Shown: positions 33,799 to 43,379, counted from the first letter of the stretch. The stretch is 64,000 nucleotides of DNA from Ilumatobacteraceae bacterium (GCA_025463265.1 JAOBWH010000132.1:16298-80297), one strand, 5' to 3'. The notes: generated by a model not told the origin, from the sequence alone. A program made the numbers and translations.

Positions 33799-34374
33799 AT
33801 GAGCACCAACGTCACCTGGCACGACGGAGAGGTCGGCCGGGCCGACCGCCCCAGCCTCGGGGCCACGGTGTGGCTCACTGGGCTGTCGGGCTCGGGCAAG
33901 TCGACCGTCGGGGTGGCCCTCGAGCGCCTCCTCGTGGCGGCAGGCCGTCCGGCGTACCGGCTCGACGGGGACAACCTGCGCCTCGGCCTCAACGCCGATC
34001 TCGGCTTCTCCGCAGCGGACCGCGACGAGAACGTCCGCCGGGCCGGCGAGGTCGCCCGGCTCCTGGCCGATGCCGGCGTCGTGGCCATCGTCCCGCTCAT
34101 CAGCCCGTACCGGGCGGGACGGGACCGGGCTCGTGCCGCGCACGGGGCGGCGGGCGTGCCGTTCGTGGAGGTGTTCGTCGACACGCCCATCGAGCTCTGC
34201 GAGCAGCGTGACCCGAAGGGCCTCTACGCCAAGGCCCGGGCCGGCGAGATCACGGGCTTCACCGGCATCGACGCCCCCTACGAGGCACCGGTCGCCCCGG
34301 AGCTGGTCCTCACCCCGGCCGACGGCGACCCCGACGCCCAGGCCCGGGCCGTCCTCGCACTCCTGCTCCCGTAG
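33799..34374 (+). CDS. cysC: Adenylylsulfate kinase
   Basis: CysC phosphorylates APS to PAPS. The 191-residue product has the P-loop GLSGSGKST (28-36), LDGDNLRLGLN and DRDENVRRAGEVARLLADAG, and the later DPKGLYAKARAGEI segment of the APS kinase lid. It starts 29 bp after cysN and ends the operon. With cysQ before cysD, the locus both makes PAPS and can remove PAP or surplus PAPS. No PAPS reductase (cysH) or sulfite reductase is in the window, so PAPS may feed either cysteine synthesis or sulfotransfer. Confidence 0.95.
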   Translation: MSTNVTWHDGEVGRADRPSLGATVWLTGLSGSGKSTVGVALERLLVAAGRPAYRLDGDNLRLGLNADLGFSAADRDENVRRAGEVARLLADAGVVAIVPLISPYRAGRDRARAAHGAAGVPFVEVFVDTPIELCEQRDPKGLYAKARAGEITGFTGIDAPYEAPVAPELVLTPADGDPDAQARAVLALLLP

Positions 34375-34385
34375 CGTCGTCACCC

Positions 34386-34397
34386 CCAAGAACTTGG
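34386..34397. repeat. CCAAG-AA-CTTGG inverted repeat
   Basis: A 12-nt symmetric element 11 bp beyond the cysC stop, sharing the CCAA/TTGG theme of the large hairpin that follows. Confidence 0.4.
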
Positions 34398-34435
34398 CGG
34401 ATGTCGGTCGCCCACCGACCCCGATCCTCCAACTT

Positions 34436-34510
34436 CCGCCCCCAGCAACCAACTTGGAGCATGCGTGCCGCTATGCGACCACGATGCTCCAACTTGGTTG
34501 CTGTGGGCGG
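34436..34510. repeat. Large inverted repeat (27-bp arms) between cysC and the MMPL gene
   Basis: Arms 34436-34462 and 34484-34510 match at 25 of 27 positions when one is reverse-complemented, with a 21-nt loop. Each arm holds CCAACTTGG and GGAGCAT or its complement. It lies between two convergent genes in a 214-bp gap without coding frames. It could be a two-way terminator, but the length and the CCAACTTGG core are unlike the plain GC stems elsewhere in this window, so a small palindromic repeat element is an alternative. Confidence 0.65.
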
Positions 34511-34588
34511 GCGACGGGATCGACCCCGTGCTGTAGCGTTCGCCGGCGGCGGTCACCGCCCGCGACGGAAGGCGCTGGGCGCGGGCGA

Positions 34589-37264
34589 TCAGGCGGGGGA
34601 CGCGTCGGGTGCGGCGTTGGGGCCGGGGTCGCCGGCATCGGGGAAGGCGTTGGTGAGGTCGGCCGCCGGGGTGGCCTCGTCTCGGCTCTTGTTGCCGAGC
34701 TTGTCGGGATCGATCATCCCCTTGGACACCCAGCCTCGCTCCTCGGCCCAGACCAGGACCGGCGGCAGCAGGATCAGCGCCGAGAGCAGCGCCACCACCA
34801 CGTTCATGGCGACGATGATCCCGAAGTCCCGCAGCAGCGGCAGCGACGAGGTGGCGATGACCGCCACGCCGACCACGGCCGTCATGCCCGACACGATGAA
34901 GGCCCGGCCGGTGCGGGCCGCCGTGATCTCGGCCGCCGCACGCGGGCTGAAGCCTCGTTCTCGTTCCTCGAGGAAGCGCAGGATGATGAGGGACGTGAAC
35001 TCGGTGCACACGGCGATGACGAGCGGCCCACCGACGGCGGTCATCGGGCTGAGCTTCAGGCTGAACGCGAAGGCCACCAGGGAGGCCAGGCCGACGGCGA
35101 TGAGGACCGGCACCAGCGACAGCAGCGACCGGACGAGGCTGCGCAGCCGGATGGCGAGGAAGGCGAACACGAAGAGGATCGAGAGGTAGGTGAGCTGGAC
35201 CCGGTTGGCCTCCAGGTTCTCCAAGAGGCCGACACCGACCACGGCGAGCCCCGAGGGGGTGGCGGAGATGCCGGCGGGCGGCTTGGCACCGCCCTTGCCA
35301 CTCTCGGAGAACCGGTCGCGCATCTCGTTGACCATCTCGGCGCGCTCGTTGAGGTCGCCGGGCTTGGTGATGAACAGCACGTTGAGCGCCGGGTCGCCGC
35401 CGGAGACGGTGAACGCCTTCACCGAGTCCGGCGCGGCCTCGTACGACGCCTTCACCAGCGCGCCCTTGGGCGTGTTGTTGGTGGCGCCGTCGAGGTACAC
35501 GAGGTCCGAGAGCGGGGTGAGCACCGACGAGCCGACGAGCAGCTTGTCGTCGTAGCGGTCGAGCGCGTCGTCGGTGAAGTCGTCGAGCCAGTCCATCGAC
35601 TCATCGGTGAAGAGCTCGTCTTTGGACTTGCCGGTCACGAAGATCCCGAGCTCGGACGAGGCGCCCGTCTCCTCTTCGAGCTTGGCGACGTCGAGGCGGT
35701 TCTGGCTCGTCTGGTTGACCCACTGGATCGGATCGGTCTGGAGCGTCAGCTTGCTCTCGACGGCGGCACCGCCCAGGAAGATCAGCAGGCTGAGGATCAT
35801 GATCGGGACGGCCGACCAGGTGGGCAGGTCGCCCAGCCAGACGGTGAGACGGCCGAGGTAGCCCTCGCGGAAGTCGCGGCCCTTGGTGGGGGAGCGGTAC
35901 TCGCGGATCCCGAGGATGGCGAGGGGCCAGATGATCGAGCAGAAGCAGATCAAGGCGACGCCGATGCACAGGAGCAGGGCGAAGTCCCGGATCATCGGGA
36001 CCTTGGCGAAGCGCAGGGCGGCGAAGGCGAAGATGGCGTCGAAGGTGACCACGAGGAGGGCGGGACCGAGTTGTCGCGCCGTCTCCTGGATGGGGTGCTC
36101 CGCCCGGTCGATGATCACCTCCTCCTCGATGCGCGCGTGCATCTGGATCGCGTAGTCGATGCCGACGCCGAGCATCACCGGGAGCCCGGCGATGGTCACG
36201 ATCGACAGGGGGATCCCGATCCAGCCGGCCATGCCGAACGCCCACACCACGCCGATGAGGACGACGGCGAGCGGCAGGAGGCGCCAGCGGACCTGGAAGA
36301 AGACCAGGAGGATGATCGCCATGATGGCGACGGCGATGGCGCCGAGCGACAAGATGCCGCCGCGCAGGTAGTCGTTGATGTCCTTGAGCAGCAGCGGGGC
36401 GCCGGTGACGAGGGTCTCGCCGCCGGTGATCTGGCCGAGCTTGCAGCCGCCGTCGGTCTCGCAGGTGGTGCCGTCGGGCAGCTTGGCGCCCTCCTTCACC
36501 GTGTGGGGCTGCCAGGCGTCCTTCACTGCGATGGCGCCGGCGCCCTCGTCTTCGATGTCGGCGTTGCCCTTGAGCCGCACGATCATCTGGGCGTGGTCCT
36601 CGTCGAAGAACGATGACCGCAGCGGCTTGCGGATGCTGCCCTCGTTGTCGATCAGCAAGACGTCGACCCAGTCGGGGTTGTCCAGCGTGCGCTGATCGGC
36701 CGTGGAGTCGAGGAACGGGAGCAGGCGTTCGGCGGTCTTGCCGAAGTCGGCCTGGCGGGCCTTGGCGCCCGCTGAGCCGGGCTCCTCGGCGTTGCTGGCG
36801 TCGGTGAGCGCGGTGTTGGCGATGGACTTGAGCGGGTCGAACGCCTTGGCGTCGGTGGGATCGTCGGGGGTTCGCGACAACAGGTTGGCGCTGTACTCCA
36901 GGGTGTCGAGCGGCGTCAGGACCGCCTCGACGTGCGGGTTCTTCTCGATCTCGGCCTTGGCCTGGTCGATGACGAACTGGTTCTCCGCTGTGGCGAGCCC
37001 GGTGACCGGCACCTTGTCGCCGCCTGCGGCGCCCTCGTCCATGGTGAACAAGACGATCATGATCTGGCCGCCGAAGAGCTTCTGGTAGGCCACGTTGTCC
37101 TTGGCCACCTGGTCGCTCTTGTTGAGGTAGCTGTCCTGGCCGGTGGCGAACTGGAGCTTGGTGATGCCGAAGCCGAGCAGCCCGGTGATGAGCAGGCCGA
37201 CGACCGACACGAGACCGGCTCGCTTGCCGAGTTGCACCGCGAGGTTCGACCAGAACTTGCGCAT
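34589..37264 (-). CDS. MMPL/RND-superfamily membrane transporter
   Basis: An 891-residue RND-type protein with the usual duplicated plan: helix 1 (about 18-38), a large extracytoplasmic loop (about 40-305), five helices (about 308-460), one helix (about 480-500), a second loop (about 505-690) and five more helices (to about 850). GVGIDYAIQMHARIEEE and the second-half PLVIAVCTEFTSLIILRFLEE are the conserved helix-4-type motifs. Members of this group (HpnN/MMPL-like) move hydrophobic lipids to the outer side of the membrane. Two Cys in the first loop (CETDGGC) may form a disulfide. GGAG lies 7 nt before the ATG. Confidence 0.88.
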   Translation of the reverse strand: MRKFWSNLAVQLGKRAGLVSVVGLLITGLLGFGITKLQFATGQDSYLNKSDQVAKDNVAYQKLFGGQIMIVLFTMDEGAAGGDKVPVTGLATAENQFVIDQAKAEIEKNPHVEAVLTPLDTLEYSANLLSRTPDDPTDAKAFDPLKSIANTALTDASNAEEPGSAGAKARQADFGKTAERLLPFLDSTADQRTLDNPDWVDVLLIDNEGSIRKPLRSSFFDEDHAQMIVRLKGNADIEDEGAGAIAVKDAWQPHTVKEGAKLPDGTTCETDGGCKLGQITGGETLVTGAPLLLKDINDYLRGGILSLGAIAVAIMAIILLVFFQVRWRLLPLAVVLIGVVWAFGMAGWIGIPLSIVTIAGLPVMLGVGIDYAIQMHARIEEEVIIDRAEHPIQETARQLGPALLVVTFDAIFAFAALRFAKVPMIRDFALLLCIGVALICFCSIIWPLAILGIREYRSPTKGRDFREGYLGRLTVWLGDLPTWSAVPIMILSLLIFLGGAAVESKLTLQTDPIQWVNQTSQNRLDVAKLEEETGASSELGIFVTGKSKDELFTDESMDWLDDFTDDALDRYDDKLLVGSSVLTPLSDLVYLDGATNNTPKGALVKASYEAAPDSVKAFTVSGGDPALNVLFITKPGDLNERAEMVNEMRDRFSESGKGGAKPPAGISATPSGLAVVGVGLLENLEANRVQLTYLSILFVFAFLAIRLRSLVRSLLSLVPVLIAVGLASLVAFAFSLKLSPMTAVGGPLVIAVCTEFTSLIILRFLEERERGFSPRAAAEITAARTGRAFIVSGMTAVVGVAVIATSSLPLLRDFGIIVAMNVVVALLSALILLPPVLVWAEERGWVSKGMIDPDKLGNKSRDEATPAADLTNAFPDAGDPGPNAAPDASPA

Positions 37265-37362
37265 GGGGGGAGCTCCGTGAGGCTGGTGTCCAGGAAGAGG
37301 CGGGCGACCTTACCTCGCAGGTGAACACCAGGTGCCGGGCCCGGGCGCGCCGGTCGGGTCGG

Positions 37363-37368
37363 TACCGT
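37363..37368 (+). promoter_or_regulatory. -10 box, leaderless type
   Basis: TACCGT stands 7 nt before GTG 37376 and overlaps the alternative GTG at 37367, which favours the downstream start. Confidence 0.5.
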
Positions 37369-37375
37369 GGCCGCC

Positions 37376-39280
37376 GTGCCCGTCCGCGTGGTCCACCTGG
37401 TGGCCAAGACCCATCTGGACCTGGGCTTCACCGCGCTGGCCTCGGAGGTCGAGGCCCAGTACCTCGAGGACTTCTTCCCCCGTGCGGTCGCCGCCGCCTC
37501 TGAGCTGCGGGATCGGGGCGGCCCCGAGCGCCTCGTGTGGACCACCGGCTCGTGGATCCTGCACCGCGCGCTCCACCAGCCCGATGCCCGACGCGCGTCG
37601 GCGGTGGACGCGGCCGTGCGCGCCGGGGATCTGGCCTGGCACGCCCTCCCGGTCACCACCCACACCGAGCTGATGGACGCCCAGCTCTTCCGCGCCGGCC
37701 TCGCCATCAGCCAGGAGCTCGACCGGCGGTTCGGGCGGACCACGACGGCCGCCAAGATGACCGACGTCCCCGGCCACACCAGGGCGATGGTCCCGCTCCT
37801 CGCCGAGGCCGGTGTCGCCTTCCTCCACCTCGGCGTGAACCCGGCGTGGCCGGTCCCCGATGTGCCCCCGGTCTTCCGGTGGCGATCGCCCGATGGCGCC
37901 GAGGTCGTGGTGGCCTACGCCGCCGGCGGCTACGGCGGCGACCTGGTGGTCGGGGGCTGCGACGAGGCCCTGGCCTTCCTCCACTCGGGCGACAACCTCG
38001 GCCCCCCGTCGGTCGACGATGTGCTCGCCGCCCACGCCGCGCTGCGAGCCGCGCACCCCGACGCCGAGGTCCGGGCCAGCACCCTCGATGCCTTCGCCCG
38101 GGCGCTGGTCGCCAGCGGAGCCGTCGCCGAGCTGCCCCTGGTGACCAGCGAGATCGGTGACCCCTGGCTGTTCGGTGCGGGCAGCGACCCGCAGAAGGTG
38201 GCGTCGTACCGCACGCTCCTGCGGGTCCCCGACCGGACGGTCGAAGGCGACCGTCGGCTCCTGCTCGTCGCCGAGCACACCTGGGGCCTGGACCAGAAGA
38301 TCGCCCTGCCCGAGGATCGGCGGTGGTCCGTCGACGATCTCGACACGGTCCGCTCGTCGCCCGAGGGCCGCCGTTTCGAGGCGTCCTGGGCGGAGCAGCG
38401 GTCCTACGTCGGCCCGATCGACCCGCCCACCGTGCCCGCCGTTCCGAGCTGGGAGGCGGAGGGCTTCGAGCGGGTGGCGGTCGACGAGGTCGTGAAGCCC
38501 GAGGGCTGGTCGGTCGCGATCGGCTCCGACGGGGCGGTCCGCCACCTCGTCCACCGAGCCACCGGCCGGGTGCTGGCCGATGTCGACAACCCCCTCGGTT
38601 CGCTCCGCCAGCAGTCGTTCGACGAGGCGTCGTACCGGCGCTTCTACGACCAGCTGACCCCGACGCCGGAAGACGACGGGTGGGCGCGGTGGGACAACAC
38701 CAAGCCCGGCATCGACGCGTGCGGTGCGGTGGCCCGCACCTGGCGCCCGGAGGTCGTCGGCGTGTGGCTGCGGGGACCCGAGGCCTGGGTCCAGCTCCGG
38801 TTCACGGGTCCGGCGACGGAACGGTTCGGCGCGCCGCCGGACCCGTGGTCGCGCTGGACGTTCTCGCCGGACGGATCGCGGGCGGATCTGGTGCTGTGGT
38901 GGTCGGACCGGGTGGCCACGCGGCTCCCGGTCGCCAGCTGGATGTCGTTCGTGCCGATCGTGGCGGAGCCCGAGCGGTGGGAGGTCGACAAGCTCGGACA
39001 GCGCGTCTCGCCGCTCGACGTGGTCCGACGGGGCGGGCGGTCGCTCCACGCCGTGGGGCAGGGCATGCACCACGACGGCCCCGACGGCCGGCTCACCATC
39101 GCCACCCCGGACGCCCCGCTCGTCGCCCCCGGCCGCCCGAACCTGCTCGACGCTGATCCGCCCCTCCCGGACCTGGCCGGCGGCTGGCACGTCCTGCTCC
39201 ACGACAACCTCTGGGGCACCAACTTCCCCATGTGGAACGAGGGCCCCGCCTCCTTCCGGTTCACCATCGCGATGGGTTGA
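37376..39280 (+). CDS. DUF5054 / GH38-like glycoside hydrolase
   Basis: This 634-residue protein resembles the DUF5054 family, whose N-terminal half is a glycoside hydrolase family 38/57-like barrel. The start HLVAKTHLDLGFT corresponds to the metal-binding HxHxD strand of alpha-mannosidases (here THLD), and KMTDVPGHTRAMVPLLAEAG is where GH38 enzymes carry the nucleophile Asp region. The C-terminal half (about 370-634) is beta-rich, as in GH38 proteins. No signal peptide. The substrate is unknown; a sugar hydrolase or an inactive sugar-binding relative are both possible. It stands alone between an MMPL gene and an ABC importer. The GTG at 37367 would add three residues. Confidence 0.75.
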   Translation: MPVRVVHLVAKTHLDLGFTALASEVEAQYLEDFFPRAVAAASELRDRGGPERLVWTTGSWILHRALHQPDARRASAVDAAVRAGDLAWHALPVTTHTELMDAQLFRAGLAISQELDRRFGRTTTAAKMTDVPGHTRAMVPLLAEAGVAFLHLGVNPAWPVPDVPPVFRWRSPDGAEVVVAYAAGGYGGDLVVGGCDEALAFLHSGDNLGPPSVDDVLAAHAALRAAHPDAEVRASTLDAFARALVASGAVAELPLVTSEIGDPWLFGAGSDPQKVASYRTLLRVPDRTVEGDRRLLLVAEHTWGLDQKIALPEDRRWSVDDLDTVRSSPEGRRFEASWAEQRSYVGPIDPPTVPAVPSWEAEGFERVAVDEVVKPEGWSVAIGSDGAVRHLVHRATGRVLADVDNPLGSLRQQSFDEASYRRFYDQLTPTPEDDGWARWDNTKPGIDACGAVARTWRPEVVGVWLRGPEAWVQLRFTGPATERFGAPPDPWSRWTFSPDGSRADLVLWWSDRVATRLPVASWMSFVPIVAEPERWEVDKLGQRVSPLDVVRRGGRSLHAVGQGMHHDGPDGRLTIATPDAPLVAPGRPNLLDADPPLPDLAGGWHVLLHDNLWGTNFPMWNEGPASFRFTIAMG

Positions 39281-39311
39281 CCGAGCTCACCAGCCGGTGG
39301 GACGGCGCGGC

Positions 39312-40091
39312 TCAGTGCTCGAGCACCTTCTCCAGGAACTGCTGGAGGCGGGGGGTCTGGGGGGTGCCCAGCACCTGGTCGGGCGGGCCCTGCTCGCAGA
39401 TGACGCCCTGGTCCATGAACACCACGTGGTCGGCCACCCGGCGGGCGAAGCCCATCTCGTGGGTGACCACGAGCATGGTCATGCCCTCCGAGGCGAGGGT
39501 GCGCATGACGTCGAGGACGTCGCCCACCAGCTCCGGGTCGAGGGCCGAGGTGGCCTCGTCGAACAGCATCATCTCGGGGTTCATGGCCAGGGCCCGGGCG
39601 ATGGCGACCCGCTGCTGCTGGCCGCCCGAGAGCTGCGACGGGTAGGCATCGGCCTTCTCGGCCAGCCCGACCCGGTCGAGCACGGCCCGGGCGACCTCGT
39701 CGGCCTGCTCGTCCGAGCGCCTCAGCACCTTCCGCTGGGCGAGGGTCACGTTGTCGAGGGCGCTGAGGTGGGGGAACAGGTTGAACTGCTGGAACACCAT
39801 GCCGATCCGCTGGCGGACGAGGTCGAGGTCGCAGTCGGGGTGGGTGATGTCGATGCCGTCGATGAGCACCTGCCCGCCGCTCGGCTCCTCGAGCCGGTTG
39901 ACGCAGCGCAGGAGCGTGGACTTGCCCGAGCCGGATGCGCCGATGATGCAGATCACCTTCTTGGGGGCCACGGAGAGGTCGATGCCCTTGAGGACCTCGT
40001 TGTCGCCGAACGCCTTGCGGAGCCCGCGCAGCTCGATGGCCGGGATGTCGGCCGAGGGGGTGGATGAGGGGGCGGCGGGAGCGTCGGTCAT
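39312..40091 (-). CDS. Polar amino-acid ABC transporter, ATP-binding protein
   Basis: The 259-residue ATPase has Walker [10 protein letters not shown] (near 47), the Q-loop [17 protein letters not shown], signature LSGGQQQR, Walker [15 protein letters not shown] and switch [15 protein letters not shown]. The text matches the GlnQ/HisP group that powers import of glutamine, glutamate or other polar amino acids. The ATG at 40091 overlaps the permease stop by 4 bp (ATGA). About 18 extra Ala/Pro/Ser residues precede the domain. It is the last gene of the binding-protein / permease / ATPase operon. Confidence 0.92.
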   Translation of the reverse strand: MTDAPAAPSSTPSADIPAIELRGLRKAFGDNEVLKGIDLSVAPKKVICIIGASGSGKSTLLRCVNRLEEPSGGQVLIDGIDITHPDCDLDLVRQRIGMVFQQFNLFPHLSALDNVTLAQRKVLRRSDEQADEVARAVLDRVGLAEKADAYPSQLSGGQQQRVAIARALAMNPEMMLFDEATSALDPELVGDVLDVMRTLASEGMTMLVVTHEMGFARRVADHVVFMDQGVICEQGPPDQVLGTPQTPRLQQFLEKVLEH

Positions 40092-40951
40092 CGGCTCGCC
40101 ATGTTCCGCTTCTCCAGCCGCCCGACCAGGTAGGTGAGCGGGATCGTGAGCATGAGGTACATCACGCCGGCGACGATGAAGGGGGTGTTGTTCAGGTTGA
40201 TGCTGAACGCGTCTCGGCCGAACTTGGTCAGCTCCACCGTGGTCGCCGTGGTGCCGAGTGCGGCGAGCAGGGCGGTGTCCTTGAGGAGCAGGACCATCTC
40301 GTTGGTCAGCGGCGGGATCACGAGGCGAAAGGCCTGGGGGATGACCACCACCCGCGTGGTGAGGCTCGGGGACATGCCGAGGGAGCGGGCGGCCTCGACC
40401 TGGCCCTTGGGCACGCCCTGGATGCCGGCGCGGATCGTCTCGGCGAGGTAGGCGCCGGCGACGAGGGCGAGCGAGATGATGCCGGCGGTGGGCACCCCGA
40501 AGATGGTGGGGAACTGCACGCCGAGCGCCGTCGGGGTGCCGAAGCCCACGATGAAGATCGTGAGCAGCGCCGGCAGGCCGCGGAAGATCTCGATGTAGGT
40601 GATCGCGAACCACCGGTACGGCCGCAGCGAGCTCATCTTCATCACGGCCATGAGCAGGCCGATGGCCACGCCCCCGACGAAGGCGCCGAACGTGTAGATC
40701 AGCGTGTTCTTGGTGGCGGTCGTGATGATCTCGGGGAAGAGGACCTTGGCGCTCTCCGGATCGAAGTACGCCTCTTGGATCTTCCCCCAGTCGCCCAGCA
40801 GCGCGACGGCGACGAAGACGCCGATGCCAGCGGCGTAGCTGAGGATCCGGTTCCGCTTGGCCCGGGCCTGCTTGGCCCGCCCGGAGCGGTACAGCTCGGG
40901 GAGGTCGCCCTCCCCGAGCCGCCCGTCATCGGAGACCGGGATGTCGGTCAT
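40088..40951 (-). CDS. Polar amino-acid ABC transporter, permease
   Basis: A 287-residue membrane protein with a cytoplasmic N-terminus (about 1-38), a first helix ([18 protein letters not shown]), and the HisM/GlnP-type permease domain with about five more helices. The EAA-like coupling loop [24 protein letters not shown] is clear. Only one permease gene is present, so it probably forms a homodimer. It follows the binding-protein gene after 27 bp. Confidence 0.92.
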   Translation of the reverse strand: MTDIPVSDDGRLGEGDLPELYRSGRAKQARAKRNRILSYAAGIGVFVAVALLGDWGKIQEAYFDPESAKVLFPEIITTATKNTLIYTFGAFVGGVAIGLLMAVMKMSSLRPYRWFAITYIEIFRGLPALLTIFIVGFGTPTALGVQFPTIFGVPTAGIISLALVAGAYLAETIRAGIQGVPKGQVEAARSLGMSPSLTTRVVVIPQAFRLVIPPLTNEMVLLLKDTALLAALGTTATTVELTKFGRDAFSINLNNTPFIVAGVMYLMLTIPLTYLVGRLEKRNMASR

Positions 40952-40978
40952 GTGAGCTCCTCGATCCCGGTGGTCCGA

Positions 40979-41797
40979 TCAGTTCCCGGCGTTCGGGAAG
41001 TAGGACTCGTAGATGTCGTCCTTGGTGCCGTCGTCGGTGACGGCCTTCAGGCCGGCGTCGAGCTTCGTCTGGAGGTCCTTGTTGTCCTTGGCCACCACGA
41101 ACCCGTACTGCTCGCCGGTCTTGAAGGTCTCGACCACGGTGACCTTGTCGTCCTTCGTGGCCCGATCGCTGTTGACCGGGAGGTCCTGGAGGACGGCCTG
41201 GATGGTGTCGGCCTGGAGGGCGGCGAACAGGGCCGAAGCGTCGGGGAAGGCCTGGACGGTCGCGCCGTCGGGCTTGTTCTCGTTGGCGTAGGTCTCGCCG
41301 GTGGTGCCGGTCTGCACGCCGATGGTCTTGCCGGCGAGGTCGTCGAGCGACGTCACATCGGAGTCGGTGGGGACGAGCAGCGACTGGTCGGCGTCGAAGT
41401 ACGGCTCGGAGAAGAGGCTGTTCTCCTTGCGCTCGGGCGTGATGGTCACTGCCGAGGCGACGATGTCGCAGGTTCCGGCGTTGACCGAGGCGAAGATGGT
41501 GTCGAAGTCCGAGTCGGTGATGTCGAGGGTGGTGCCCTGGTCCTCGGCGATCGCATCGAGCAGTTCGATGTCGAAGCCGGTGTACTTCAGGCCCCGGGGA
41601 CCCTCGCCCTCGAACTCGAAGGGCTCGTAGGGCATGTCCGAGCAGACCTTCCACACGGTGGCCTCCTCGCCCGATCCGCCGTCGGAGCCCTTGGCACCGT
41701 CGGAGCCGGAATCGGAGCTGCCGCAGGCAGCGGTGCCGAAGAGGAGGGCACCGGCGAAGCCCAGTGCGACGAGGGGGTGCTTGCGAAGGGACGGCAT
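40979..41797 (-). CDS. Polar amino-acid ABC transporter, substrate-binding lipoprotein
   Basis: The 272-residue product has a lipoprotein signal (GTAAC, near Cys24), a Gly/Ser/Asp linker, and a type 2 periplasmic binding fold: GLKYTGFDIELLDAIAEDQG, CDIVASAVTITPERKENSLFSEPYF and GKTIGVQTGTTGETYA. This text is typical of binding proteins for polar or basic amino acids. I start it at ATG 41797 because AGGAG (41803-41807 on the minus strand) precedes it by 5 nt; the longer frame to 41908 lacks a signal at its start. TACGAT about 55 bp upstream could be the operon -10 box. Confidence 0.92.
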   Translation of the reverse strand: MPSLRKHPLVALGFAGALLFGTAACGSSDSGSDGAKGSDGGSGEEATVWKVCSDMPYEPFEFEGEGPRGLKYTGFDIELLDAIAEDQGTTLDITDSDFDTIFASVNAGTCDIVASAVTITPERKENSLFSEPYFDADQSLLVPTDSDVTSLDDLAGKTIGVQTGTTGETYANENKPDGATVQAFPDASALFAALQADTIQAVLQDLPVNSDRATKDDKVTVVETFKTGEQYGFVVAKDNKDLQTKLDAGLKAVTDDGTKDDIYESYFPNAGN

Positions 41798-41976
41798 CGA
41801 GACTCCTGGGTCTGGGTCGAGGTCTCGGTCGACGGGCGACCGGAAACCCGGCATCGTAGGCACCCGTGCGTTTCGGCGCTGTGAACTCGATGCCGAGCGG
41901 GATTCCACGGAGGAAGGTCCGAACGGCGAGGGATCCGGTTGCAGGGCCGTGACCAGGGGTCTGGCAGGCTGGATCG

Positions 41977-43359
41977 ATGCTGACGGAGCTGATCGAGGAG
42001 TGGGACCAGGATCTCCGCAGCGGGGACCCGTTGGGCTTCCCGGGCTACGCGGCCAAGGTCGCGGCGATGGAGGGCGAGTCGGTGCGGACCGGGCTCGCCG
42101 ACGGGTTCGTGCTCGTCGAGTGCGACTTCTCGGTGATCGGCGGGTCGATGGGGCTGGTCCACGGCGAGAAGGTGGTCCGGGCCTTCGGCCGGGCCACCGA
42201 GCGGGGCCTGGCTGTGGTGGTGGTGACCCGGTCGGGCGGGGCCCGGATGCAGGAGGGGATGCTCTCGCTCATCCAGCTGTCGCGGACCGCCGCGGCGGTG
42301 AACCGCCACCGAGCCGCCGGCCTGCTGTCCATCGCCGTGCACCAGACGCCCACCACCGGTGGCGTGTTCGCCTCGTACGGCTCGCTGACGGATCTCCGCA
42401 TCGCCGAGACCGGGACGATGATGGGCTTCGCCGGGCCACGGGTCGTCGAGCAGGTGAGCGGGCGCCAGGTGGAGGGCGCCTCGCACTCGGCCGAGACCGC
42501 GCTGGCGAACCACATCGTCGACGCCGTGGTGGCACCCGCCGACGTCCTCGGGTGGATCGAGGGGGCGCTCGGCCGCGCCGACCGCCCGCTGCGGGCCTCG
42601 CGCCCGCCGGTCCCCACCCGGCAGATCGATCCGCCGCCGCCGGGCACCGACCCGGCGTGGGCCGCCGTGCTGCGGTCCCGCCAGCTCGGGCGGCCGTCGG
42701 GCATCCACGTGGCCGCAGCGGCCTCCACGAGCTGGACGGAGCTGGGGGAGGGCACCGATCCCGCCATGCGGTCGGCGCTCGCCACCGTGTGCGGTCGCCG
42801 GGCCGTGGTGGTCGCCATGGACCGCTACGCAGGTGGGGGCCAGCCCGGTCCCGCTGGCTACGAGCTGGCCTGCCGGGCCATCGCTCTGGGTGGCCGCCTC
42901 GGCGTGCCGATCGTGACCTTCGTCGACACCCCCGGTGCCGCCCTGTCGCCCGAGGCCGAGAACGACGGCATCGCCCGCGCCATCGCCGCCACCCACGCCG
43001 CCATGGCGGCCGCCCCGGTGCCCACCGTCTCGGTGTGCGTCGGCGAGGGCGGGAGCGGCGGCGCCCAGGCGCTGTCGGCGGCTGACCGGCTGCTCATCCA
43101 GGACGGCGCCATCTTCTCCGTCATCGGTCCGGAGGGCGCAGCGGCGATCCTCGAGCGCGACGCGGCGAAGGCGTCCGAGGTGGCCCCCCTGCTCCGGCTC
43201 ACGTCGCAGGACCTGGTCGGCTTCGGCATCGCCGACGCCGTGGTCCCCGACGGGCTCGACGCCACGGTCGAGGCGGTCGGCCGAGCGATGGGGGACGCGG
43301 TCGCGGGGGACCGGGCGCGGCGGCTCGACGCCGCCACCGCCGTGTGGCTGCGCGGCTGA
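41977..43359 (+). CDS. Fused acyl-CoA carboxyltransferase (AccD + AccA type)
   Basis: This 460-residue protein joins an AccD-like beta half (about 1-215; GGSMGLVHGEKVVRAF, SGGARMQEGMLSL, GFAGPRVVEQ) and an AccA-like alpha half (about 230-460; VTFVDTPGAALSPEAE, GEGGSGGAQALSAADR). The bacterial AccD zinc finger is missing from the N-terminus. It should transfer CO2 from carboxybiotin to acetyl-CoA or another acyl-CoA; biotin carboxylase and carrier must come from elsewhere. It resembles the short fused carboxyltransferase AccD3 of mycobacteria, whose role is not settled. CAGGCT 6 nt before the ATG may be a weak leaderless -10 box. It is not overlapped with the next gene. Confidence 0.87.
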   Translation: MLTELIEEWDQDLRSGDPLGFPGYAAKVAAMEGESVRTGLADGFVLVECDFSVIGGSMGLVHGEKVVRAFGRATERGLAVVVVTRSGGARMQEGMLSLIQLSRTAAAVNRHRAAGLLSIAVHQTPTTGGVFASYGSLTDLRIAETGTMMGFAGPRVVEQVSGRQVEGASHSAETALANHIVDAVVAPADVLGWIEGALGRADRPLRASRPPVPTRQIDPPPPGTDPAWAAVLRSRQLGRPSGIHVAAAASTSWTELGEGTDPAMRSALATVCGRRAVVVAMDRYAGGGQPGPAGYELACRAIALGGRLGVPIVTFVDTPGAALSPEAENDGIARAIAATHAAMAAAPVPTVSVCVGEGGSGGAQALSAADRLLIQDGAIFSVIGPEGAAAILERDAAKASEVAPLLRLTSQDLVGFGIADAVVPDGLDATVEAVGRAMGDAVAGDRARRLDAATAVWLRG

Positions 43360-43379
43360 CCCACCGCCGTCTCGGATCC

